DNA of 64,000 bases. Source: Metaphire vulgaris. Its lineage: Eukaryota > Annelida > Clitellata > Crassiclitellata > Megascolecidae. The stretch lies in assembly GCA_018105865.1 (NCBI GenBank), contig CM030862.1, positions 2,604,601 to 2,668,600 of the forward strand. The letters are read 5' to 3'. The position numbers and the translations under genes were made by a program. This document shows positions 1-12,700 of this stretch, piece by piece; positions within the stretch are counted from its first letter, which is position 1, and every line of letters starts with the position of its first letter. The notes beneath the pieces are model-generated. The model saw nothing but the letters and a program-made list of their open reading frames with translations. It was not told the origin of the DNA and made no database searches.

Positions 1-33
1 CCTAACCCTAACATGACCCTAATCCTAACCATA
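1..33. repeat. Short degenerate telomere-like repeat
   Basis: The window opens with a few CCCTAA-type hexamers, partly mutated, before ordinary sequence begins. This is too little to call a telomere; an interstitial or microsatellite remnant is more likely. Confidence 0.35.
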
Positions 34-2631
34 ATGCCAACTACACCAACCTTCTACTGGGGTCCAGATAACGGGAAAGAACCACAAGCAATAATAACAA
101 CCATAATAAACAATAATAATGGCATTGATTCTTACCAAGGGTGTCTTTTAGGTTGTTGGGTCTCGTGGGATCCTGTTCAGTTACCTCTTTTTAAGACACA
201 TTACCAAGACCATACTTTTCAGTCACCCCATGGGCTTTTGCTGAATTGATATCTCAGTGTAGTAGAACTGATATACGAATGCGTATTTATTTGTATGATA
301 TATTCATCAGCTGACTTGTCTCCTGAAGATAAACGATTGTTTTTACATTGCTTCTGGTTATGTCTGTAACAGAGTTATTTGTCCATATTTATGGATATGA
401 TTAGCATCAGTGTCCTTTGTAACATGGCTTTCATCTAAGCTAGTTTGCTCAGGACTTTGTTCTCGCATAATTTTGCGCAATAGATCTTACAACTGATATA
501 CCATTTGTCACTCAAAATTGGCCTTTGTCTTTGCTGGTGTAGTAGATTGGAATGGTTAGGAAAACAGCGTAACTATTCATTGCAGTGATCATGTGTATGT
601 TTTCAGGTCATTTTTAATGTAAGTTTTATTCCATTTCTGATGTCCTATGCGAGTTAACGATGTCAAGAAATGCTCAAGCTGTGATGTCCATTGTGCATTG
701 TCTGCATCACCAAAGCCTGTGAGTAGAACAGATGGTGAATTATTTAATGACTTATTCAGCAGTTCATCATTGTTCATTAGTTGTTGATATTATTATCATT
801 GACTCCATGTTCTCGCATAATTATTTTAGTATTTATTGGTGATTCCGTATGCATCAGATGCCTCATTAATAAAGAAATCAATAAATGATTTGGCAACTAA
901 AGATAGTTTTTATTTCCGTTATGCATTTCAATCGTTCAAGGTTTCTTCACTATGACCCCAAATTGTGAGAATATTTTTTATCGTTGTCTGTATGACAGTC
1001 TTGAAATAGCTGTTATTGCAGGCTGATTGGAGGATAAGTGTGATTTACAATAAGAATAATATAATGGTCTTATGTGGCTTTTGAACTCGTTGTTTGCTTT
1101 GTTCTCTCATCATGCAGTTTTATGACCAACATGAAAGAAACTTGTTTAGGACTCAAAATATGCATGAAATCAGTTGTTAGTGGAGTGAAGTTGTTTAAAA
1201 CGTTTTATCACAGTTTATCTTTAGCATTGATGGAAATTGGGTACCTATTGTTATGTGCAGCTATATTTTGTATTTCTGGGAGAGTTCTTACCTATTGAAT
1301 TAATTGCTAGTTAAGCTTTCATTGCATAGAGTTGTGTTGAGTAAGGGCTTCCGGTTTCTGACTCTGGACAGTCATGGACATTTATATTCTTTTCATGAAT
1401 TAAAATCTTTAAAAATCACCGTTTGCATCTGCCATCATTTGTCAACAGCCTTTCGTTTATAACACTATGTAAGAACTCTGATAGGATATTGTCTAGTCTA
1501 TATCCAAGAGTTGTGTTGCAAAAATTGGATTCATATAAGCATTCTATTTCTATTGGACTGCCATGTATACTGTACACCAGCATGGTAGTCCTGTTGGCAT
1601 CAATTCTTAATAGAAGTTCCATCCATTTCATCTTCATTTTACAGATTCTTTCACTTATTAGAGTTTGTTGTGCAAGTTTATTATTTCCTAATATTTGTCA
1701 CATGTTCCTTGTAAGTAAGTAAGTAAGTAAGGAAGTAATATTCAGGTTATTGTGGTGACTTGTCCACAGGAGTTCATGACCAGTGCAGAACAACCTGTGA
1801 TGTTTTTAGCCTCGTAACTGGGTTTCGTCATTATCCTCGACCATCTAATATCGTGTGCAATTGTGCATTCGGTTTTTTCCATCTTTTTGCTGATTGGGGC
1901 AGAAACTTGGAGGTTGGCTGGTACAGTGGTACAGTGTTGTGACCTTAATGCACAGTGGTGTTGTGACCTTAATGGTGTTCTGATTGATTATTTTGTCTTG
2001 AGTCGTTGATGAAGGTGGCTAGCTGGACTGGCTCAAAGGCATTGAATGATTCAAAGTTGCATGTGATTATTTCAAAGAACTGCTACCAAGATCTAATATA
2101 AGGAATGATCGATTTTAATTTACTGTTCGTTTATTAATTTTTCATTAATTTTGTACTTTTTGCGAATCAAATATGGCTGATGTTTAATATTAAAGAATGA
2201 ATAAAGCCATAATAAAATAATAATAAGAAAGCTGTATTTATTCTCAAGATTGTATTGGAGGAGACACTTATTAAAACCTGAAGTATGGATATACTCCAGT
2301 GATTGAGATGTGAATGTAAGGGGGGGGGCAGCAAAGCCTCGCCAAGTTTCATTTGTGGGAATAATTGTTATAACTGCAGTAGAGTTCTGTCCTTTCTTAT
2401 TCTACTTCTTTCATTACTTCATTTGTGGCTTTGCAAAGACAACTATCTCCTTCTCAGATGATTGAGGAAGGATTAAGTTGCCTGATTTTTTATTAAATTG
2501 AAATTTAATTTTTTTATTGCCATAGGACAAAAATTTAGTTATGGGGTTCCGCTGGAGTGTGAGGGCCTGATCAAGTAGACTCTATGCATAGGAAAAGAAA
2601 GAATACCGCGTGTCTGCTTTTCACTTTTCAG
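34..2631. other. AT-rich upstream or intron-1 region of the TCAIM homologue
   Basis: No exon, RNA gene or complete mobile element could be supported here. The short ORFs have no recognisable domains. The first coding exon of the TCAIM homologue must end in phase 2 to join 2632, if that exon exists, so it should lie here or left of the window. A short GTAA array lies near 1711-1730. Confidence 0.4.
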
Positions 2632-2767
2632 ATTTCAAAATGTTTCATGGAAACACGTGAATTTCATGCCAATGCGCTGCCTCAGTGTCAATGAAACAGC
2701 CGTTGCTCTCCGGCCATTTTTCTTCATGGTCCATCCAGATTTGTTTGGGAAATTTCCAAAAGAGCAG
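2632..2767 (+). CDS. TCAIM: TCAIM homologue, exon with the DUF4460 N-terminal motif
   Basis: The exon follows TTTTCAG and ends before GTAATG, entering with the last base of a codon and leaving in phase 0. It encodes the LRPF...HPDLFG motif that identifies the gene. Two in-frame Met codons (in NFMPMRC) could start a short presequence if there is no upstream coding exon. Confidence 0.85.
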
Positions 2768-5700
2768 GTAATGCATTGCTGTAGCTGTTGTTGAAGGGTG
2801 GAAGATGACCGAGCGGGTTACGCGCTGGAGCGGCAGGCTGACGGAGCGGGATCAAGCCCCGTTAGTGCCCCTAGTGGCTTTCACACAAGCAGTAATGCCT
2901 CCTAAGCCCCTTTAAATCGTGCTAAGTTATGCTAAGTTTATTATGTTTTTAATTTCACTACAGGAATCAACCGGTAAACTTAACATAAATATTATTGGAA
3001 GTTCATATTTGCAGAACCTGTATTTTCTTGCTTAACTAAAAGGAGAGTCATAAAGGCTGATTGTTCAAAACACCTATTATGGCCATGAGAATTGTGTTAT
3101 ATTAAGTACCCTGGACTCTTTGCAGCTCGCCCTTTACTTTTAAATAGCTGAGGATGGTCATTATTATTGATTCATGAAGTTATGTTCAGAAATACAATTT
3201 ATTTGAATGGTGTGACTTTTATTGCTGAAAACTGGACTATATTGCTGTTTAATTATTCTCTTTATGAGACCAGTGAGACCAGATCATAACATGTTTTGAA
3301 AGTTCATTGTCTGATCTTCTGGGACAGCTCATTCACACATAGTAGTTGTGCATAACTTTTAGAAATTTTATGTATATCTTTGAAAAATTAACCTGCTATT
3401 TTGCATACATATGGACATTTATAATTATAAGAAGCAAGTGGTTCACCTTATAATTAGTATGACATTGCAGAATTGTCTTTTGAAATGTCTTTTAGTATCT
3501 TGACCATGTAATTTGTTTCTTTGTCATTGTGAGATCTCAATTTTAAATTTTTTGCAGCATTGGTAGTACAGTCAATTATTATTATTATGCTTCTAGTGAG
3601 TTGCAACAGATGATTTGCCTTGACCTCATTGTATTTGTAATAGATTTTCTAAGCATTATTGTACTGGTATTATATTCTTATGTAAAGAACCCTTGTGTCA
3701 ACAATGACTTTATATGTGACAGCAGTTTTATGGTGACTGGTCAAAATGGCGCACGACAGAACAGCGCATGCATACAAAATGGTGCAAGTGAGAGGTGCAG
3801 ACAAAAAGAACTGGTATAGGATAAAATAGTCAATGGCCCTTGATCTTCTCCCCCTTTTAAATTGGTCAACGGTCAAGCAGCAGCATATTGGTCGGAGCTG
3901 TTAATTTGCCTTTTATAGTGTTTTAGCATGATCACATGATGTGGCGGTTAAGGGTTATTAACTATCTGCTAGACTCATTTTATTGAGTAGAATTAAGTTC
4001 AATTGCTGTTACATAATCAAGCCTATCAACATCAGGGGTGGTTCCACGTTGGGGAACTGGGGATGCATCCCCCACCTCTTCGAAACATTTACACTGGTCT
4101 ACGTCAATTTTGCTGACTTGAAGACAGCATGTGATCTTTATGTATTTTGGTGTGCTGAATCCAAAAATCACATCCATTTTCTCCTATCACTTCCAGTTTT
4201 TCCGCAAAACGCTGTTTACTGATTTACTGTTTACAGTAATAACTTAGCATTATGTATTATAATTCTTGAGCTATATTGAATACGCAAAAAGATAAGGATG
4301 TGCAAAAAGATATGCTTAATATGCAGTGGGCATAACTATGTAATAACACAACAGTTTAATAGGCAGTTTTAAACTGCAGACGTCAGCATTATATGGATAT
4401 AGGCCTATATAAGCAGCGTGAAACCGACGGCAGCATTCAGTCGTTCATGAGGCTTACAAATCGCATCAAATTTAACTCTTCTAAATAGCTTTCTGTGGAA
4501 TATGTCATCCAGCACTGGAACACTTCATGGGCAGTGCAGGAATGATCCTGACAAATTTTGCTACATTTGTGGTTGTTTTACAACACCTAAACAAAGGAGA
4601 GATGTGTCTGAATTTGTGAATAAAGCTTATCATGCATATTTCGCAGTTAAATTGGGTGACCAGGAAAACCTTGGGCACCACATAAAGTGTGCAGGACATG
4701 TGTTGAAAGCCTCAGACAGTTCATAATGTGACTAAAGGTCAGAGAAAAAGACTAAAGCTCAAAGAAAAAGTCTTAGCTTTGGAGTTCCAATGGTGTGGCG
4801 AGAGCCTCCAAACCATGCATGTTGATGACTGCTACTTCTGCCTGGTAAATATTTCAGGCATGTCCACAAAGACAAAATCTTCCATCCAGTACCCAAATCT
4901 CCCCTCTGCTCTGAGGCCGGTTGCTCACTGTGACGAAGTTCCTGTACCTATTTGCACTACTTTGGGAGTTTCTGACGACGATGAATTTTGTCAGTCAACA
5001 GACACCGATGGTGGAGATTTTCGTGGCCTTCAGAAGTTGACGCTGGAATGCACCAAACATTCAACCAAGGTGGGTTGAATGACCTTGTATGAGACCTAGA
5101 TCTGCCGAAGTCGTCAACAGAGTTACTGGGTTCAAGACTGAAGAAAAAGAACCTGTTCAGTGTTGGCTCCAGGAACCACGCTTATGTATAATGGCAGAGA
5201 AATATTTCCATATGGGAGGATTACCTGATTACTGACAGCAGTTTGTATACTGCATCAACATCAAAGGACTTATTGAATCAATGGGATGTTATAGTTGTGG
5301 ACAAGATGCTTTTTACTGACTTACTTGGCAACTTAAGAGTCGAGAATTATGACCTTTCAGTTCAAAATTCAAGATTGCTTTTCAAGACCGGGATCAAACA
5401 TGAGTGTCAAGTTGCATTTCCTTCATAGCTACCTGAACTTCAAATCTTGAAGCTATGAGTGAAGAACAAGGAGAATGCTCCCATCAAGACATCACGACCA
5501 TGGAACGTAGATATCAAGGCAGATGTAACTCGAACATTATGGCAGACTACTGCTGATGTTTACAGCGTGACAACTGTGATCATAACTATACCAGAGCATC
5601 CAAAAAGAGAAGATTCCTGCCTCCAAACTTAAATTTAAGCAACTAGCTATTGCTCTTATTGCTCTCTTGGTTAGACTACAGACTTATTTTTTGGCTGAAT

Positions 5701-6671
5701 AAAAAATATTACGTTATATCAGTTCTTCAGAATGTCCTATTTTCCCTTATGTTTGACTTTAACACCTTTAATTAAGCATTCCTCATTTGCGAAAAAATTT
5801 GACGTATTGCAGAATTTTTGACTTCATATCTGGAATCAGCACCTCTCAATTGGGTAAAATCAGCAAAAATACTTAGGTCAGCAGAAATTTTTTTTAAAAA
5901 TGTAGACCAGTGTTATTGCTCAAAATTAAGTGCAATTGGTTTTACATAATCAAGCCTATCGGCATTTGCATAATTTTGAAGAATAGCTTTTAATCTTTTG
6001 TCCAGCAGAACACATAGATTTATATTTCCATTGATGGTCCCTCTGGGAGGGATAAAGGTGAATGTCAAAAGATTGTGCCATTTTGTCTGCGCCGTTTTGT
6101 CTGCACCGTTTTGTCAGGATGCCCAGTTTACGAGACAAACTATTTGACTTGAAGGACATCCCTAGTTGCTCAAGAATGAATTTTATTGATACTCTGAAAA
6201 TGAAAGTGCTCTAAGTGTGGCATGTTTGGTATCAAGACTTTACTGTTTTGTTATAGCCATAAACTGAAGTAGTTACGATTTGTAACTTTGTGGGGTTTTT
6301 ATGATTTGACTTTGTCCTTCTTAAGGAAATTGATGCCAGTTAATGGTCTGGCAGTTAATGTTAAGCTGAAACCGACTATTCTGATAGAGCAAATTCATTT
6401 ATTCAGTGCTGCTTGAAATGCTTAGCACAGTTTAACGAGTTGTGCTTTGCGTGTGCAGGCGCAGAATGAACAGTCTTTGAAACTGCTGAACGAATACATT
6501 GAAAAGTTGCATTCTCAGCAGGAAGTGCGCCCTGTTTCGCTGATCTTCTACATGCGCAGGAATGCAGAAACTAACCAGAGTAATTTCTGAAATTCTGTAC
6601 TTTCTTCTGAAAAAAGTATCATTGCTTTCATTATATATTTAATAGACTTCTAGTCACTAAACCCAAGACCA

Positions 6672-6711
<40 letters not shown>

Positions 6712-9700
6712 GCTAATTTATCAACGCTATAACATGACTAAGGCCATAGGCAAGAGCGATTCACAATCAGTCACAGTAAGAATTGCAAAACAGGTGCGTT
6801 TTTAGTTTTGAAGTGAAGGATTCAATAGAAGTCGCCGCTGCTATCTCGTCCGGAAGGGTCCAATGGGTCCAGTGTTCTCTTTATTCAATAATGTTACCAG
6901 AAAACTTATCCAGGCTTAGATGGTTGAATTTCAGGAAATATAGTAATGCTGTAGAAGGTATTTCAAAGACCCAACCAACGCTTATTATTTATGCTTTGGA
7001 TGGTATTTATAGATGGTCAGGTATGTACAGTAGAAATTTGTTATATTGGACTCTTATAACGAATCCTCGGTTTTAACGTACCATGATGTACGGTCCCACG
7101 TGATGCGCTATCATACTGGATGGTATCGGATATAACATACCTTGGATATAACATACTCAATTTAAACAATTTTACAGACCTGCTAAGTACATTATAAAGA
7201 ATTTCTACTGTTGTAGCATCTCTTAGGGTATTTGATAGGTGTTTCTTGGTGAAGCTTTTGATACAGTGGAGCCTTGCAGTGGAGTTTGTTTTTGACTGAT
7301 TGATATTAACCCCTTAACTGGGCAACTATTTGTAACTCAATGTAAAATGGACGAGCATTACTCGGGGCACCCAGTTAAGGGGTTAAAAGAGACTGAATAA
7401 ATCGACATGTGGAGAAGCTAATATTTAGACGTTTTTTCATCTAGATGCTTTTGAAATGTTTCGTTCTGTCCAACTGCTTCTTGCCGAAAAGACACTTCCC
7501 GGAGCTGTTCGGTCAATACTCGGTGCGTGCAGTCTTCCCCTCGACTACGTCAACAGCGTCAAGCCGCAGTCGGGAAAGTCTCCGAAACCGACTTCCGATG
7601 CCGAGAGTTCGCTGTGGCACGCAGTTGCAAATGTGATGTCGGACAGGCGCTACAGACAGAAAGGTTTCGACTTCTTTTCTGAATTTCAACCACGAAAGTC
7701 TCCAAATGACACGCTTGTGTGAGCTATTCTTTTTATGGTCTTTTTTAAAAATTAAATTAGCGCCGACCTTTGCTATTTGGCACGTTAAGAGCCATTAGAT
7801 TGGTTTTCCAAATTTCTTTGTCATTGACGTAAACAAAATATTACTTTTCTAGACCATTTCCTTGTGGCCTTCTGGTCATTCTGCCATGAGATTTCTTGCA
7901 TTGCCATCATATCAATTACATTACATTACATATCAATTAAATGTGCATTGATTTGTTTAATTTTCTGGCCTAGATTTAAATGGCAGGAATTTTTAGTTGA
8001 TTGATCCAACTGCATTTTACACTGCAGTAGAGCAATACCCATAATATAATTGATTGAGTAGAAATATTGCTTTTTCTAGACCATCTTTTCATTGACTTGC
8101 ACACCATTCTTCTGCGTGATATTTTTCACAGCTATATGAATAATACGTTGATTTAGTTGATTTTTCAGCCTAGTTAATAAAGGCAGAATGGTTGTCTTTT
8201 AGTGTTGATCGATTTACTGGGTTGTTAGGGGTTAGCCCCTCCCAATTGACTGATGATGACCCCTACAGAAATCAGCAAGACAGACTATGGTTATAAATAT
8301 TTTTTCTGTGACATTGGATATATAGCATTGGACTTCAGAGAAAGCAAGCTTTATTGTAGTTCAACCTATGACATTAAAAACTGGACAATAATTGATCTGA
8401 TTTATTATGTGTTAAGTGGTCACTGCAGTGGTGTGCAGAGAGTGGTGGATGCTCCGGGGTCAAACCGGTGTCAAGGTCAATTTGGATGCTGCTCCCCCCA
8501 TCTCTGCTGCCCGATGTCGATGAGCAAAATTAGGTTTTGCCGACTTAATTATTATGCCCCCCATCTGGTGTATGCCCGGGACCAAATTTTTAAAGGTTTT
8601 AATGTAAAAAGGTGTTGACGAGCAAAAAAGGTCGCCGAGTTAATTATTATGCCCCCTTTGGTGGATGCCCGGGGCCACCACCCCACCTGCCTCCCTCTGG
8701 ATGCTACTGGGTCACAGCTTTGCCTAGCAGTGTTGGTACAGATATTTCATATGTTGCCATCTATCTATCATCTATGAATTGCGAGACAATAGTGTTTACC
8801 AATAATATAATTCTAGCCTCAGTAGATTGATCTACTTTTTTATTGCACTTCTCGATACTCTACAGAGATGTTTCATACGTCGAGGACTTTGCACTCTGTG
8901 TTCTGTATTGCTGCTAGACAATAGAGGTTGAAATTCACAATTTGACACCTTGAATAGTTATGGTTTTGTGCCTTATAAGGGTTTTCAGTGCCACTGTTTG
9001 TGTGTAAATTTCCTATTGTCCTGGTTAAATAATTGAAGTAGTATCGGTTATCACATGCACTGTCATGTTTTTACGCATGGCTTATTATACATAATGATAA
9101 TTAATTGATTGTGTAATGCTTCCGGCTTTTAGGAATGCTCGGGTCTGCTGTGTGATTAAAAAAATTTGTTCTTTGTGGCCTGGAGTTGTAAAATACATCT
9201 TTTTGGTTTTTTTGGTCAGGCCTTGCTGATCCAACCATTTTGCCTATGGCTATTTCAAATTTAATCTGACTGTCTAAGAATAAGCAGCTACTGTGGTACT
9301 ACTTTTGAAAGTGCTATATAAATTCAAAGGATTTACTTACTTGCTTTATTGTAGTGACTGGCTGCGAAAAAATGTCATAAAAGCCCATAAACGTAACCTC
9401 GTCGCGTTGCCCGTGAGGCAGGACATTCGCCGACTGAAGGATGTTCTTCAGGAGTGGATGGGGGTGGTGGACGTGCGGTGGGAGTCAAACTGGGCGCAGG
9501 CTTCGTTTCGTACCGCCCTCCGAGGACTCGTGAGGATCTGCGAAACGCATTCGGACAAAATTGACCTCAAAGGTAAAAGGCCGTTCGATCACGATCATTC
9601 AACAGCTTAGTCATATGATGGTCATCTCATTCCTCTATGCCAGTGGTTCCCAACGTGGGCCATACGCCCCACTGGGGGGAAATTTCATTATTTAGGGGGG

Positions 9701-12700
9701 CAATTAGGCAATTTGATGTTTAAAATTTTTAGAACAGGATAATTAAAATGACAAGTGTTAAAGAACTTATGGAATATAGATTCATAGAAGAAGCTTTCAT
9801 GACTAAATTATCGTAATGTATATTAACACAATTCAGTTCTGCTTTGCATGTTTTGTATCGGTTGTTGCTGTTTTTGATATCATTTCATGTTATTCTGATT
9901 ATGCAATTTCTGTGATTACTTCTGTAGCCTATATGTCATGGGGGGACATAAAGATTTTTAAAAGACTTTGGTGGGGCATGGCCTAAAAAAGGTTGGGAAC
10001 CACTGCTCTCTGCAAATCAACAATATACTAAGACAGAAATGTGATGCATACGGAATAGTCTTCTGTTCGCGTTTAGGTCGAACGGTGATTTTTGGCAATG
10101 ATTCGGGAGTTTGCATCAGAGGGAATGTTGTGCTTCGTTACGACAGCGTGCCAGAAAGTTGGATGCCGGTGTGAAATTAGAAGCATTCTGTTTCTGTTTT
10201 GCTATATTGTATTAACTGTTAAGACTTAGTTGCAAAAGCATTGAGGTTAAACTAGACAATGTGCGGTGGGTGTTAGATGCAGTCTTTGCATCGAGATTAA
10301 ATTTTTAGGGTTTGAGTCAAGTGTCAAGCAGTTTTCTTTTCTAATCCAGCTCAAAGATGATTTTAATATTAGACCAACTAAGCCATAGTCCAGTGCAACA
10401 AAATTTAAGGAACAGAAGTTTTGAAATTGGATAATTTTTCACAAGAACTTTTTGCGTTTTACTATTTTGAAAGGCCATAGTTGAGAATCGTGTTTTTTCT
10501 TTTTCTTAGGAGACATAAGAGTTTCTAAATAACGGCCCACATCAGCAACTAACTCGCGCATTTGCTCAGATATATCTGGGTGTGATTTTGTCCCAAAGAA
10601 ATATTTTTCAGATATATTTTTGAAGTGGAGCACCAGTCATTTAATGCCAGCATATCATTCACGCGAATATTGTCCGGGTATATACTTAGGGGATATATCC
10701 CTGCAACATATCCCCTAATGCAGCCGCAGCTTAACTCGCGTTTCTCTGAGATTCTGTGTGATGAATTTAATGTTTATCAGAGCGTGCGTGTGCGTGCACC
10801 TGTGCTTGTAGCACTGATCAGATTTGCATAGCATTTATTATTATTATTTTTTTAAAATTATTATTATTGTCGACAATTTATGAAGCGCAGTAACATAGCC
10901 ATAAGCCAAAACCAAAAACGCTGTACAGCCAACAGTTACTTTTACAATGTCCATATATATTGTATTTATTGACCTTTGCTTTGGCATATCCTAAATACAG
11001 TTCTCTGTTCCTGTGAGGTTTATAGGTTCTGACGTCACTGCACAAACTCGGTGCCGCGCTGAACAGAATTCCATCCATGGAAAAGTACCTGTCAACTCTT
11101 CTTGGTGACATTCATATAGTCAGTCGATCGCACCTGCCAGTCGTCTCATCGAATGATTACCTTTCTCAGCTGCTGAAGCTCACCGAATCTATTCAGAATC
11201 ATCGGCATAAGGATGCTGCAGCATCTGGCATTCACGTGAACCTTGATGGAGTGGGGCTGGTAATTGAGTGGTGAGATTTGTAGTATTAGTAAGGTTGTTA
11301 AAACCGCTGGTATTAAAGGACCGGTTAACCGTTCGAAATAAAGAAAACCGGTTAACCGGTCATTAGCGGTAGCCAGGTGTTTTTCCCATGACTAGCCTTG
11401 ACGTAGGCCACCATTGCAGACAGACTGAAGGCTGGATAGAACCAACCTACTGTGTTATCTGGATTTTTATGATGCAGATGTCAGTATTAGATTACTGTAG
11501 ACCTTTCAGGGAGTGCATGAGTCTTGATATGGCATTGCAATCCACATGCCCATAGTGCTATTAGTACTCATGCCCCCTATGGCACTAATTGAAGTTACGG
11601 TGTTAACCGGTCAAGGTTAAAAAGACCGAACCATACTGTTAAGACTGGTTAACCGGTTAGCCAGTTAACTGCTAACGGAATAGAATTATATTTTATGCTG
11701 GCTGTTTAGCAACTTTGAACGATTGTACCAAACAGGGTGTGATTTGTGACCTGGAGCAGTTGGCGGGGGGACATGTCGAGCTTTGGAGGGATGTAGTGGT
11801 TGGGGAAATGTAGCAGTAGGGGGGATGTAGTTGGGCATTGGGGGGGAGATTCTCCTCCCCCCCTACAAATTGTGCCCTGGAACCAAACATCAGCATATGA
11901 TCTTGGCAGCATTTAAATTGTAAATAAAATGTGACGAATGCTATTAACGTGGCTTCCCTACTCCAGCTGCGTTGATTTCAGGATAGAGGTGTTTTCGGAA
12001 AAACTTGTCGTGAGATTGCTGATTATTTGAGAACCATTAGTACTTGAGTGCTTTGAATTGTTTTAAATGTGAGGTTTAGGTGCACATAAGATGTTTGTCT
12101 GGCTTATATACAATGTGATGAGCTACATAGGTTTTGTCTATGAAATTGATTTAGTTGAAGACTTTTTGCAAAGTATTATAATTGATAATAGCAGTAACAG
12201 ATGGAAGACAGAATCAGATTATATTAAATTGCCTATATGATAAACCTTTTTATCTGAATCTGCTACTCACACTAGTTATTTTGTACTGTTTGTCAATGTT
12301 AGTTAGTTAATGTAATGTAATGTAATGTAATGTAAAAAAATATTTGTATAGCGCCTCTTCTGAAAGATCACTCAGAAGCGCTTCCACAGCAAATTACTGT
12401 ATATTAACAAAGAGATAAGTTTTAAGTCGTTTCAAAAAGAGGGCCATAGAATTAGGAGTTGCTAAGCCACGCATACTGGCGTCAAGAGCATTCCAAAGGA
12501 TAGGGCCAACTGATTCAAAACCTCGCTTCAGGAACATGGAAGTTCGTGGCAGGGCACACTGAGAAGACCATTGGTTGTGGACCGAAGACATGGCCGACCA
12601 GGGATAGAGCTAAGGGGATGGAGTAGCTCTGAAAGGTAAGATGGAGTGGCACCATAAAGAGAGAGTGCAACCGCTCTCAACATACGAAACTCAACTCGAG

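Noticed and set aside
1..33. Chromosome-end telomere
   Set aside because: Only a few imperfect hexamers, followed directly by ordinary sequence.
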